A DNA stretch of 64,000 nt from Rhodospira trueperi. Lineage in GTDB: Bacteria > Pseudomonadota > Alphaproteobacteria > Rhodospirillales > Rhodospirillaceae. Under the pieces are notes generated by a model. It was not told the origin of the DNA. It saw only the letters and a list, made by a program, of their open reading frames with translations, and ran no database searches. Position numbers and translations under genes: made by a program. Location: NCBI RefSeq assembly GCF_900101965.1, contig NZ_FNAP01000006.1, positions 1 through 64,000 on the forward strand. The letters are read 5' to 3'. Shown one piece after another: positions 54,729-63,263 of the stretch (its first letter is position 1; every line of letters starts with the position of its first letter).

Positions 54729-54889
54729 GGTGCGTTCTCCCTTCGGGCTCTCTGATCGCGTCTAGCACGACCGGCCCGGCCGCGAAACCACCGCGACCGC
54801 CCGCGCGGCCACACTGGACAGACCGGGCGCGGATCCTGTCTTGTGGGGGAAGCGGGCGGAGCGGCCCACCCAACGAAGGCGGACGCGCG

Positions 54890-55825
54890 ATGTCACGGCA
54901 TGTCGAGACCTTCCTGGAGATGATGGCGGTGGACCGGGGGGCGTCACCGCACACCCTGGACGCCTATCGCCGCGATCTGACCCTTCTGGACGAATTCCTG
55001 GGCACGACGCCGCTTGAGCGCGCCTCCACCGACGACCTGCGGGCCTTCCTCCAGGATCAGGCGGCGCGCGGCATGGCGCCGCGCACGGCGGCCCGGCGCC
55101 GCGCCGCGCTGCGCCGATTCTACGCCTTTCTGGCGGCAGAGGGCCGCCGGCCCGACGATCCCGCCGACGTGCTGGACGCGCCGCGCCTGGACCGGCCGCT
55201 GCCGAAACTGCTGGACGAGACCGAAATCGACCGGCTGTTGGGTGCCGCCCGCGCCTGGGAGGGCGCCCACGGCCTGCGCGCGAGCGCGCTGCTGGAACTG
55301 GTGTACGCCGCCGGCCTGCGGGTCTCGGAACTGGTGGCGCTGCCGCTGGCGGCGGTGGCGCGCGATCCGGACGTGCTGCTGATCCACGGCAAGGGCGACA
55401 AGGACCGCGTGGTGCCCATCGGCCAGCCCGCGCGGGAGGCGGTGCGGGCCTATCTGCCGGCGCGCGAGACGTTCCTGGCGCCGAAAGGCCCGGCGCACCG
55501 GGCCGGACAACGCTACCTGTTCCCCTCCCGCGCGACCGCCGGCCACCTGACCCGCGACGGCTTCGCCAAGATGCTGACCGAGCTGGCGGTGCGGGCCGGC
55601 CTGCCGCCGGGCCGGATCAGTCCGCATGTGCTGCGCCATTCCTTCGCCACCCACCTTTTGGCGCACGGCGCCGACCTGCGCGGCGTGCAAGCCATGTTGG
55701 GACACGCCGACATCTCCACGACGCAAATTTATACACATGTCCTCGACGCGCGTCTGCGCGCCCTGGTCGCCGATCACCACCCGCTGGCCGACGCCGGCCC
55801 TGGAACCGGGCAGGACCCGTCATGA
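54890..55825 (+). CDS. xerD: Tyrosine recombinase XerD
   Basis: A 311-residue tyrosine recombinase that with XerC resolves chromosome dimers at dif. It has the SAM-like N-terminal core-binding domain (FLEMMAVDRGASPHTLDAYRRDL) and a catalytic domain with AAGLRVSELVALPL, the GKGDKDRVVP lysine loop, HVLRHSFATHLLAHGADLR and the tyrosine in HADISTTQIYTHV. The absence of nearby integrase features and these motifs favour the housekeeping XerD over a phage integrase. Its stop overlaps the dacC-like gene (ATGA at 55822). Confidence 0.92.
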   Translation: MSRHVETFLEMMAVDRGASPHTLDAYRRDLTLLDEFLGTTPLERASTDDLRAFLQDQAARGMAPRTAARRRAALRRFYAFLAAEGRRPDDPADVLDAPRLDRPLPKLLDETEIDRLLGAARAWEGAHGLRASALLELVYAAGLRVSELVALPLAAVARDPDVLLIHGKGDKDRVVPIGQPAREAVRAYLPARETFLAPKGPAHRAGQRYLFPSRATAGHLTRDGFAKMLTELAVRAGLPPGRISPHVLRHSFATHLLAHGADLRGVQAMLGHADISTTQIYTHVLDARLRALVADHHPLADAGPGTGQDPS

Positions 55826-57081
55826 CACCTCCCTTTCGACGCCGCGCCGCGCGTCCAATTCTCTGGTTGGCGCTGGTGGCCGCCCTGCTGGGTGGAGGGC
55901 TGGCCGCACCGCCCGCGTTGGCGTTCGAGGACCGCTCGGCGCATGTGGTCATTGACGCCGCCACCGGTGAGATTCTGTCGGCGCGCAAGCCGAACCACCT
56001 GCGCTATCCGGCCTCGTTGACCAAGATGATGACGGTGTTGATGCTGTTCCGGGCGCTGGACGCCGACACCATCACCATGGACACCGAGATCCCGTTTTCC
56101 GAAACCGCCGCAGCGGCCAATCCGGTCAAGCTGGGGCTGACGCCGGGCGATTCGATCACCGTCGCCGAGGCGATTCCGGCCCTGATCGCCCGCTCGGCCA
56201 ACGATGTGGCCGTGGCCGTGGCCGAAGCCCTGGCCGGCACGGAGGAACTGTTCGCGCTGGAGATGACCCGCGTCGCCCGCGAGGAGCTGGACATGACGCG
56301 GACGACGTTCCGCAATGCCTCCGGCCTGCCCAATGACGAGCATCTGTCGACGGCGCGGGACATGGCCCGGCTGGCCCAGGCGCTGTGGCGCGATCATGCC
56401 GCCCGGTTTCCGGTGTTCGCGACCACCGCCTTCAGCTTCAGAGGGCAGAACCTGCCCACGTACAACCCGATGATGAGCAGCTACCCTGGCGCCGACGGGA
56501 TCAAGACCGGCTTCACCTGCGCCGCCGGGTACAATCTGGCCGGGACGGCGATGCGCGACAGACGCCGCGTGATCGCCGTGGTGATGGGCGCGGGCTCCAG
56601 CGCCGAGCGCCTGTCCACCATCACCGGGCTGATGAACGACGGTTTCGACCGCCTGTCCGGAGACGGCGGCGACGACGAGGCGTCGGCGGACCTCGCCGCG
56701 CTGCCGCCGCTCACTCTGGCGGGACTGACCACCCCGCGCCCACTGCGCGCGATGCCGCCGCCCGACACCGCAGGCTGCGGCAGCAGCGGCGTCTACGCGG
56801 GCGGCTGGGGCGTCACCCTAGGCGCGTTCGCCAGCCGAGGACACGCGCGCAATCTGGCGGTCAACGCCGCCCGCCGGGGCGGCGGTCGGGCCATGACCGC
56901 GCCGATGGGCAGGGGCGGCATGGTCCGCCACCATGCCCTCGTCACCGGCCTGTCCCAAGGACAGGCGCAGACGCTCTGTCGCGCGCACCAGGCCGGCGGC
57001 CAGTATTGTCTGGTCCGCAGTCCGCAGATGCTTCGGGGCATGATGCAGGCGGCCACCCGGCTGCGACGGTCGATGCGTTAG
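55822..57081 (+). CDS. D-alanyl-D-alanine carboxypeptidase with SPOR-like tail
   Basis: A 419-residue periplasmic penicillin-binding protein (peptidase S11). After a Sec signal (PILWLALVAALLGGGLAAPPALA) the catalytic SLTK (SxxK), SAN (SxN) and KTG (in GIKTGFT) motifs appear in the DacA/DacC order. The final 90 residues (GVYAGGWGVTLGAFASRGHARNLAVNAARR) resemble a SPOR peptidoglycan-binding domain, as in septal alphaproteobacterial carboxypeptidases. It trims pentapeptide cross-links, probably at division sites. It is translationally coupled to xerD, an unusual but plausible link of two division-stage enzymes. Confidence 0.92.
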   Translation: MTPPFRRRAARPILWLALVAALLGGGLAAPPALAFEDRSAHVVIDAATGEILSARKPNHLRYPASLTKMMTVLMLFRALDADTITMDTEIPFSETAAAANPVKLGLTPGDSITVAEAIPALIARSANDVAVAVAEALAGTEELFALEMTRVAREELDMTRTTFRNASGLPNDEHLSTARDMARLAQALWRDHAARFPVFATTAFSFRGQNLPTYNPMMSSYPGADGIKTGFTCAAGYNLAGTAMRDRRRVIAVVMGAGSSAERLSTITGLMNDGFDRLSGDGGDDEASADLAALPPLTLAGLTTPRPLRAMPPPDTAGCGSSGVYAGGWGVTLGAFASRGHARNLAVNAARRGGGRAMTAPMGRGGMVRHHALVTGLSQGQAQTLCRAHQAGGQYCLVRSPQMLRGMMQAATRLRRSMR

Positions 57082-57118
57082 CTCGAAACAACGCCGGTGG
57101 GCGCACTCGACCGCCGCG

Positions 57119-57158
57119 TCGCGGCGGATTGCCCCGCTGCGCGGGCCGAATCCGCCCT
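57119..57158. repeat. Fragment of the MITE-like palindrome
   Basis: The core GCGGATTGCCCCGC followed by its complement, as in the elements at 16653 and 53244. Only this hairpin part is present, behind GGGCGCACTCGACCGCCG, a sequence also found at 10991. It sits right after the carboxypeptidase stop. Confidence 0.6.
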
Positions 57159-57204
57159 ACGGTCCTGGGGCCACCTGTTTCAACGCCCCGTGTTGGCGAA
57201 TCCT

Positions 57205-57285
57205 GTAGGTTGGGGTAAGCGGAGCGAACCCCAACACTGTCAGGATCCGTTGGGGTTCGGTGCCCCGCACCTCACCCCAACCTAC
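57205..57285. repeat. Palindromic REP-like element, copy 2
   Basis: Same family as 43317-43409 in the opposite orientation: GTAGGTTGGGGTAAGC at the left and its near complement at 57271-57285. Between the convergent carboxypeptidase and tlyA genes, where it could serve as a shared terminator. Confidence 0.78.
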
Positions 57286-57333
57286 GGATCCCCGGGTTTC
57301 ACACCCTTTTGTTTCAACAACTATGGGTCCGTC

Positions 57334-58098
57334 TCAAAACGACGGGTCGTCCCGCCGGCCGCCGATGAGGAATTCCGCGTTGCCCTCCGGGCCGTGGATG
57401 GGGCTGTCGGTCACCCCCAGCACGGTCCAACCCGGCAGCCCGGCCAACCAGTCCCGGATGGTCCCGCACACCTCGGCGTGCAGGGCGGGATCGCGCACCA
57501 CGCCGCCCTTGCCGACGCGGTCCCGGCCGACCTCGAACTGCGGCTTGATGAGCGCCACCAGCGCGCCCCCGGGCCGCACCAGCGCCAATGCCGCCGGCAG
57601 CACCGTGCGCAGGCCGATGAAACTGGCGTCGCAGACCACCAGATCCACCGGCTCCGGCACCTCTTCGGCGGTCAGGTGGCGGGCGTTTGTGCGCTCCAGC
57701 ACCACCGCGCGGCCATCGACCCGCAGTTTATGCGCCAGCTGCCCATAGCCAACGTCCACCGCGTAGACCCGCGCCGCGCCCCGGCTCAACAGCACGTCGG
57801 TGAAGCCGCCGGTGGAGGCGCCAACGTCCACGCAGACCCACCCGCCCGGCTCCAGCCCGAAGTGATCGAGCCCCTTCACCAGCTTCAGGCCACCGCGCGA
57901 GACCCAGGGATGGTCCTGACCCTTCAGCGTCAGCGGCAGATCCGGAGAAACACGCTGGCCCGGCTTGTCCAGACGGCGGGTGTCGGAGAACACAAGCCCG
58001 GCCATCACCAGCGCCTGGGCGCGGGTGCGGCTTTCCACCAGGCCCCGATCCACCAAAAGTTGGTCGAGGCGCGGGCGTTCCGTCCGCGTGCCCGTCAT
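57334..58098 (-). CDS. tlyA: TlyA-family rRNA 2'-O-methyltransferase
   Basis: A 254-residue protein with an N-terminal S4 RNA-binding domain (RLDQLLVDRGLVESRTRAQALVMAGLV) and an FtsJ-like methyltransferase (VCVDVGASTGGFTDVLLSRGAARVYAVDVGYGQL; VVCDASFIGLRTVLPA; LIKPQFEVGRD). TlyA methylates cytidines in 16S/23S rRNA and determines capreomycin sensitivity; the old name haemolysin A is misleading. Last gene of the overlapping operon starting at ppsR; overlaps the preceding gene by 4 nt. Confidence 0.94.
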   Translation of the reverse strand: MTGTRTERPRLDQLLVDRGLVESRTRAQALVMAGLVFSDTRRLDKPGQRVSPDLPLTLKGQDHPWVSRGGLKLVKGLDHFGLEPGGWVCVDVGASTGGFTDVLLSRGAARVYAVDVGYGQLAHKLRVDGRAVVLERTNARHLTAEEVPEPVDLVVCDASFIGLRTVLPAALALVRPGGALVALIKPQFEVGRDRVGKGGVVRDPALHAEVCGTIRDWLAGLPGWTVLGVTDSPIHGPEGNAEFLIGGRRDDPSF

Positions 58099-58961
58099 GT
58101 CCCGTCGTATCGGGCGATGACACCGATCACCGGACTGTCCGGCTGGAGCGGGGCCCCGGTCAGATCGCCGTACAGATCCTCGATGGCGAAGCCGGCGGCT
58201 TCCAGTTCGGCGGTAATCTGCGCCGGTGTGAAATGCTGCAGCCAGTTGTGCACGGTCCAGACCTGATCGTCGGCCTCGACGATGGTGTAACGCTCCAGAC
58301 TGAGGCTCTCGGCGTCATACAGAAAAGTCTCCTGGATGCCGACGTAATCGCCCGGCGACCAGAACCCGTCCATGAAACGCCGGCCGGCGGTCATGTCCTC
58401 CGACAGCGTCTCGAACCGCGCGCGGGAGACCACGTCCAGGGCGATCCGGCCACCGGATTTCAGATGCCGACGCCAGACCCCGTACAACGCCCGGCGCTGG
58501 GCCGGCGACAGCGCACACACATCCAGGAAGATCAAGGTGATAACGTCGAATCGGTCCTCTGTCGAAAAGGTCAGGTAGTCGGCCTCGTGATAGGTGATCG
58601 ACAGCCCGGCCCGCTCCGCCGTCGCGCGAGCATGAGCGAGGGACCGCGGCGAGAAATCGACGCCCGTCACCCGGGCGCCGAACCGGGCGGCGAACCGTTC
58701 GGTATACAGGCCCGGCCCGCAGCCGAAATCGCACAGCCGGGTTTCAGGGTCGATATCCAGGCGCTTGCCCAACCAAGCCACGCTGGCATCGATCACCGCG
58801 ACGGGTCGGGAGGCGAGCTGCCCTTCCGGATCCAAATGATAGGTCAGCAATTGCCCGGAAATGTGGGGATCGGTCCATAGAACGCGGGCCGAACTCACCG
58901 AGAACGGCGCAGGCCGTTCGCCAAGGTCGGCGAGACCCGGAAAGACGGTCGGCTCAGGCAT
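58095..58961 (-). CDS. Class I SAM-dependent methyltransferase
   Basis: A 288-residue methyltransferase with motif I LCDFGCGPGLYTERFAARFGARVTGVDFS and post-motif segments VITLIFLDVCALSPAQRR and RIALDVVSRARF. The arrangement resembles small-molecule or quinone/tetrapyrrole-type methylases, but no specific substrate is evident. It overlaps dnaQ by 8 nt and tlyA by 4 nt, so it is made with both. Unknown function in a conserved-looking operon. Confidence 0.8.
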   Translation of the reverse strand: MPEPTVFPGLADLGERPAPFSVSSARVLWTDPHISGQLLTYHLDPEGQLASRPVAVIDASVAWLGKRLDIDPETRLCDFGCGPGLYTERFAARFGARVTGVDFSPRSLAHARATAERAGLSITYHEADYLTFSTEDRFDVITLIFLDVCALSPAQRRALYGVWRRHLKSGGRIALDVVSRARFETLSEDMTAGRRFMDGFWSPGDYVGIQETFLYDAESLSLERYTIVEADDQVWTVHNWLQHFTPAQITAELEAAGFAIEDLYGDLTGAPLQPDSPVIGVIARYDGT

Positions 58962-59661
58962 GATTATCCCGTGTCCAGAGCGGATTTTTTAGACGAGCGA
59001 CAAACGCCGCGTGGGCGGCGGCTTCCTCCGGCGTGGGAGCATGAGGGCGCGGCGACCGCACCGGCCGTTCGGGTGAGGCCATATCGGCGGCGGCGTTTTC
59101 GTCCTCGGTGTCGGTCGATCCCGCGCCCGCCAGGCCCAGGCCGGGTTGCCGGCCACCGATCAGGTGCAGGTAGACTTCGGCCAGGATTTCGCTGTCCAGC
59201 AACGCGCCGTGCAGCGTGCGGTGCGCGTTCTCGACCCCGAACCGCCTGCACAGGGCATCCAGCGAAGCCGGTGCGCCGGGATACTTCCGCCGCGCCATTT
59301 GAACGGTATCGATGGCTCGGTCCATGAGCAGGGGGTCGCGCCCGATGCGAGCCAGTTCGGCGTTCAGGAACCCCATATCGAAGCTGGCGTTGTGGATCAC
59401 CAACGGAGAATCGGCGAAGAAGGCCAGCATGTCCTCGGCCACCTCGGCGAACAGTGGCTTGTCGGCCAGAAACTCTTCCGTCAGACCGTGAACGCGCGCC
59501 GCCTCCGCCGGCATGTCGCGTTCCGGATTGAGATAGACGTGGAACGTGTTTCCGGTCGGCAGATGGTTGACCAGTTCCAGGGCTCCGATTTCCACGACCC
59601 GATCACCGTCGGCGTGCTTGAACCCGGTGGTTTCCGTATCGAGAACGACTTCGCGGGTCAT
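58954..59661 (-). CDS. dnaQ: DNA polymerase III epsilon subunit (3'-5' exonuclease)
   Basis: A 235-residue proofreading exonuclease. The DEDDh motifs are VLDTETTGFKHADGDRVVEIGALE (ExoI), VIHNASFDMGFLNAEL (ExoII) and NAHRTLHGALLDSEILAEVYLHL (ExoIII His and Asp). The C-terminal tail carries an acidic linker before a short segment that in other epsilons binds alpha. It overlaps coaE by 4 nt, as is common in alphaproteobacteria. Confidence 0.95.
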   Translation of the reverse strand: MTREVVLDTETTGFKHADGDRVVEIGALELVNHLPTGNTFHVYLNPERDMPAEAARVHGLTEEFLADKPLFAEVAEDMLAFFADSPLVIHNASFDMGFLNAELARIGRDPLLMDRAIDTVQMARRKYPGAPASLDALCRRFGVENAHRTLHGALLDSEILAEVYLHLIGGRQPGLGLAGAGSTDTEDENAAADMASPERPVRSPRPHAPTPEEAAAHAAFVARLKNPLWTRDNHA

Positions 59662-60260
59662 GATCCGCCTCCCCGGGCGCGCAACCGGCGCACCAGACGA
59701 CGCACCCGGCGGTAGGCCGGCGCCATGCCGAGTCCCGTGTTGACGACGATATCCGCGCGGCGCCGTTTGTCTGGTTCCGCCATCTGCTTGGCCCGGATGC
59801 CCTCAAAGCGCGCCCGGGTCATGCCGGCCCGTTCCAGCACCCGCTGGGCCTGTAGGAAGGCCGGGGCCGTCACCAGCATGACGACATCACAGCGTCGTTC
59901 ACCGCCGGTTTCGAACAGAAGCGGCACATCCAGAACCACCAGCCGCCGCCCGTTCAGGGCATGACGACGCAGGAACCGGTGCTCCGCCGCCCGGACCCGG
60001 GGGTGAAGAATGGCCTCAAGCCGGCGCAAGGCCGCGCCGTCGCCGAACACCCGCGCCCCTAGGGCGGCCCGATCCACCGCACCGTCCCGCACCACATCGG
60101 GGAAGGCCGCCGCGACTTCGGCCACCGCCGCACCGCCGGATCCCAGCAGGCGATGAACCACCGCGTCGGCGTCGTGGCAGGGCACATGCAAACGCCGCAT
60201 CATCCGCGCGGCCGTGCTCTTGCCCATGCCGATGGATCCGGTCAGGCCCAGCACCGTCAT
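59658..60260 (-). CDS. coaE: Dephospho-CoA kinase
   Basis: A 200-residue P-loop kinase for the last step of coenzyme A synthesis. It starts MTVLGLTGSIGMGKSTAARM, then shows VPCHDADAVVHRLL and VVLDVPLLFETGGE, all CoaE landmarks. The frame is open to an ATG at 60335 that overlaps aroE by 8 nt and has an AGGTGG site; this would add a basic 25-residue leader unlike other CoaE proteins. The shorter start was kept for family length, but operon coupling favours the longer one. Confidence 0.92.
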   Translation of the reverse strand: MTVLGLTGSIGMGKSTAARMMRRLHVPCHDADAVVHRLLGSGGAAVAEVAAAFPDVVRDGAVDRAALGARVFGDGAALRRLEAILHPRVRAAEHRFLRRHALNGRRLVVLDVPLLFETGGERRCDVVMLVTAPAFLQAQRVLERAGMTRARFEGIRAKQMAEPDKRRRADIVVNTGLGMAPAYRRVRRLVRRLRARGGGS

Positions 60261-60327
60261 ACGCCGACCGCCGATGCGCGGCCCGTGCCGACGTCGACGC
60301 TGATCCGCGCCGTTCGGTCCTCTGGTC

Positions 60328-61212
60328 TCAGTCATTAAGAACCACCTGCCGGAGCGTGTCCGTCACCTCCGGATCCTGACCGAACCACGCCTTGAATCCC
60401 GGACGCGCCTGATGCAGCAGCATGCCCAGCCCGTCTACCACCGGGTTGCCACGATCGCGGGCCATGGCGAGAAGGGTCGTCTCCAAAGGCGCATACACCA
60501 AATCCGTCACCACCGCATCGTTGGGAAGCGGTTCCAGGTCCAGATCCAGCGGCGGCTGGCCCGTCATGCCAAGACTGGTCGTGTTGACCAGCAACGCCGC
60601 GTCGGCCATGGCCCGGGAGCATTCCGAGAGCGGCGCACAGCGGATGGCCGGCCCCAGAGCCTCCGCGATCGCCTCCGCTCGTGACAGGGTTCGGTTCAGC
60701 AACCGAACCTCCCGCGCGCCCGCCTCCAGAAGCGCGGCACAGACCGCGCGGGCCGATCCTCCGGATCCCAGGACGAAGGCGGGACCGTTTGCCGCGCGCC
60801 AGTTCGGCACCTGTTGCCGCAGGTTCTCGATGAAGCCGTATCCGTCCGTGTTGTCGCCATGCAGGACACCATCCCGCACCACCAGGGTATTGACGGCCCC
60901 GATCCGGCGGGCGCGGTCGGTCAGCGTCTCGCAGACCCGTGCCGCCGCCTCCTTGTGCGGCAGCGTCACATTCGCCCCCACGAACCCCAGCGCCGGCAGA
61001 GCCCGCAGGGCCTGTTCAACGGCCTCTGGCGGCACCGCGAGCGGCACATAAGCGCCGTCAATGGCGTATTCCCGCAGCCAGTACCCATGCAGGCGCGGCG
61101 ACCGCGAATGGGAGATCGGCCAGCCGATCACGGCAGCGACCCGCGCCTGTCCGCTCAACAGGGGAAGACCGCCAAGAGCGGTCAGAGGCATGTTGTCGTT
61201 GGCTTCCGTCAT
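60328..61212 (-). CDS. aroE: Shikimate dehydrogenase
   Basis: A 294-residue NADPH enzyme reducing 3-dehydroshikimate in the aromatic amino-acid pathway. VAAVIGWPISHSRSPRLHGYWL holds the shikimate-binding serines; GANVTLPHKEAA has the catalytic Lys; DGYGFIENL and the NADP loop VLGSGGSARAVCAALLEAGAREVRLLNRT follow. It overlaps maf by 4 nt upstream and coaE downstream. Confidence 0.95.
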   Translation of the reverse strand: MTEANDNMPLTALGGLPLLSGQARVAAVIGWPISHSRSPRLHGYWLREYAIDGAYVPLAVPPEAVEQALRALPALGFVGANVTLPHKEAAARVCETLTDRARRIGAVNTLVVRDGVLHGDNTDGYGFIENLRQQVPNWRAANGPAFVLGSGGSARAVCAALLEAGAREVRLLNRTLSRAEAIAEALGPAIRCAPLSECSRAMADAALLVNTTSLGMTGQPPLDLDLEPLPNDAVVTDLVYAPLETTLLAMARDRGNPVVDGLGMLLHQARPGFKAWFGQDPEVTDTLRQVVLND

Positions 61213-61817
61213 GCCGTGATCACACCCTGGTCACGCAATTCGTCCAGCAACGGCAGAAGCGGCAGGCCGAGAATGGTGAACACATCGCCCTCCACCCGGG
61301 AAAACAATTGCACGCCCGGCCCCTCCAGCCGGTAGCCGCCCACAGTTTCGGTCACGCCCGCACCGACTGTCTCCAGGTAGGCGTCAAGGAACGCATCGGA
61401 GAACACGCGCATGGTCAGGCGAGCCTCATCCACACCCTGCCATACCACGGTGCCGTTCCGCACCAGAACACCGGCCGACACCAGTCGATGGGTGGTGCCG
61501 CGCAAGCCCTGAAGATGACGTCGGGCGGTGTCGCGATCCGCCGGCTTTTCCAGCCAATCCCCCTCGGCGCTCACGAGGATCTGATCGCCACCCAGAATGA
61601 GGTCTCCCGGATGGCGGGGCGCGATCTCCTTGGCCTTGGCTTCCGCCAGGGCGAGCGCGACCTCCTCGGCCGTGCCACCCTTCGTCGTCATCTGGCGACG
61701 CAGGGCCGCCTCATCCACCGTCGGCGTTTCGGACTTGATGACCGGTACCCCCGCGTTCGCCAGCATGGCTCGTCGGGCCGCGCTGCCGGATGCCAAAATC
61801 AGCCCGATGCCCGTCAC
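61209..61817 (-). CDS. maf: Maf-family nucleotide pyrophosphatase
   Basis: A 202-residue house-cleaning NTP pyrophosphatase that hydrolyses modified or non-canonical nucleotides. LILASGSAARRAMLANAGV is the substrate loop (usual form ASGSPRR), followed by the catalytic GGDQILVSAEG and THRLVSAGVLVR. Overlaps ppsR and aroE by 4 nt each. Its common name as a septum-formation protein comes from the Bacillus relative; exact nucleotide preference (YhdE or YceF branch) cannot be told. Confidence 0.93.
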   Translation of the reverse strand: MTGIGLILASGSAARRAMLANAGVPVIKSETPTVDEAALRRQMTTKGGTAEEVALALAEAKAKEIAPRHPGDLILGGDQILVSAEGDWLEKPADRDTARRHLQGLRGTTHRLVSAGVLVRNGTVVWQGVDEARLTMRVFSDAFLDAYLETVGAGVTETVGGYRLEGPGVQLFSRVEGDVFTILGLPLLPLLDELRDQGVITA

Positions 61818-62641
61818 CAGAACGTGCTCCTGTTGCGCTGAATTCGCTGAATGATGCCGGCCGCAACCTCCTCGATGGACTTCCGCGTCACGTCGATCAC
61901 GGTCCAGCCCCGCCGGGCAAACAACCGGCGCGCCCGGGCGACCTCGGCCCGCACCATTTCCTCGTTGGCGTAGTCACTGTCGGTCGGTTCGTTCATCACC
62001 CGCAGGCGATTGCGCCGCAGATCGGACAGGCTCTTGGCCTCCCGCGTCAGACCGACCACCAGCGGCTGAACTCCCTTGAGTGCCAAGACCTCGTCCGGCA
62101 CCGGAATCTCGGGGACAAGAGGAATGTTGACCGCCTTGTAGCCCTTATTGGCCAGATACATGCAGGTCGGCGTCTTGGATGTCCGCGACACCCCCAGAAT
62201 CACGACATCGGCGTCGTTCAGTCCCTCCAGAAGCTGCCCGTCATCATGCGCCAGGGTATAGTGAATCGCATCGATGCGCCGGAAATAGGCATCATCGAGC
62301 GTATGCTGGCGCCCCGGATCGGACCGGACCTCCACCTGGAAGTAATGCTTCAACGTGTCCATCACCGGATCGAGGATGGACACGCACGGCACGTTCAACT
62401 CCCGGCAGGCATCCTCAAGGACGGCCCGCACCTCGGGATCCACAAGCGTGAACAACACCACGCCGGGATTGTTCTCGATACCCTCGATCAAACGGCGAAT
62501 CTGCCCGGGTGTCCGCACCAACCACCACAAATGCTGATGAACATGCGGCACCGTGTCGAACTGCACCAGACAGGCACGCACGGCGCTGCTCACCGTCTCG
62601 CCCGTGGCATCCGAGACCAGATGGAGATGAAAATCGGTCAC
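61814..62641 (-). CDS. Pyruvate phosphate dikinase regulatory protein (DUF299)
   Basis: A 275-residue bifunctional kinase/pyrophosphorylase regulating PPDK or PEP synthase. LHLVSDATGETVSSAVRACL is the usual start; the P-loop-like GVSRTSKTPTCMYLANKGYKAVNIPLVPE and the GLTREAKSLSDLRRNRLR segment follow. Despite the PpsR label used for this family it is not the phototrophic repressor of the same name. First gene of the overlapping operon that runs to tlyA; in alphaproteobacteria it commonly lies next to hemE and the origin. Confidence 0.94.
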   Translation of the reverse strand: MTDFHLHLVSDATGETVSSAVRACLVQFDTVPHVHQHLWWLVRTPGQIRRLIEGIENNPGVVLFTLVDPEVRAVLEDACRELNVPCVSILDPVMDTLKHYFQVEVRSDPGRQHTLDDAYFRRIDAIHYTLAHDDGQLLEGLNDADVVILGVSRTSKTPTCMYLANKGYKAVNIPLVPEIPVPDEVLALKGVQPLVVGLTREAKSLSDLRRNRLRVMNEPTDSDYANEEMVRAEVARARRLFARRGWTVIDVTRKSIEEVAAGIIQRIQRNRSTFW

Positions 62642-63263
62642 GGCGACATCCGACTCACGCTGGCAGATTCGACGGGGCGCCTCTTTCGCGCGACACGACC
62701 GGACCGCTCTGTCCCGATTCGATCGGCAACAGTTCGGCGGACGATGGCGACGGCACCCACCACTGCCCCCTGTGGATCAATCCTGAGGGAAACCCTGTGG
62801 GCAAACGGTGAACTCTGTGGGCAAACCGGGGACCTGTGGACCCCTCGTTCTTTTAACGGGTTTGAGAGTCCCGGTCACCCCCTGGATATCCTTGCGTGGA
62901 TATCCGGACTCGAAACACCGGGATCCTGGGGATCACCGCATCCCCGAACCGACCTGTCCCCGATATCCCCGCTTTTCCCCCGCGCCGACAAAGACCCGAT
63001 CACCGGCGGATCGACTCGGGCAACCGCGCCTGTTGTTCCGGGCTTTGTCCCCACCCACGGACCACCGATGGACCGCAAGCCGCTGACTCGGGATAAGAGT
63101 CGGGATCCCCATGAATCCCCGTTTTTCCACCCCCCAACAACCTCTCCATCCCTTTCTTTTCATCTTCTTCCTGTTTAGAAGGAGGGACCTCGCGCGGATC
63201 GGGCCCGATGCCCGGAGCCCGTGCCCAAGCCAATCGTTCGATCCCGTATTTCGGAGCCGGCCC
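62642..63263. other. Candidate chromosomal replication origin (oriC) between ppsR-type gene and hemE
   Basis: About 620 nt between divergent genes at the hemE locus, where several alphaproteobacterial origins map. It has four DnaA-box-like 9-mers in one orientation at 19-25-nt spacing: TGTGGATCA 62771-62779, TGTGGGCAA 62796-62804 and 62816-62824, TGTGGACCC 62835-62843. Nine GANTC sites (the CcrM methylation site) fall in 62652-63117, several times the number expected by chance. A pyrimidine-rich, AT-richer tract at 63117-63178 could be the unwinding element. No consensus TTATCCACA is present, so box quality is moderate. Confidence 0.6.

Noticed and set aside
54890-55825. Tyrosine recombinase as a prophage or integron integrase
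   Set aside because: Motifs and length fit XerD, there are no att-like repeats or tRNA beside it, and it is coupled to a carboxypeptidase gene.
61814-62641. ppsR-type gene as the photosynthesis repressor PpsR/CrtJ
   Set aside because: The protein is a DUF299 kinase/pyrophosphorylase with no PAS or HTH domain; only the name is shared.
62642-63263. Search for tRNA, rRNA, 6S, SRP or RNase P RNA in all gaps over 150 nt
   Set aside because: No cloverleaf with a GTTCRANNC T-loop or other family core was recognised by eye. A tRNAscan or Infernal run would be decisive; a hit would overturn this.
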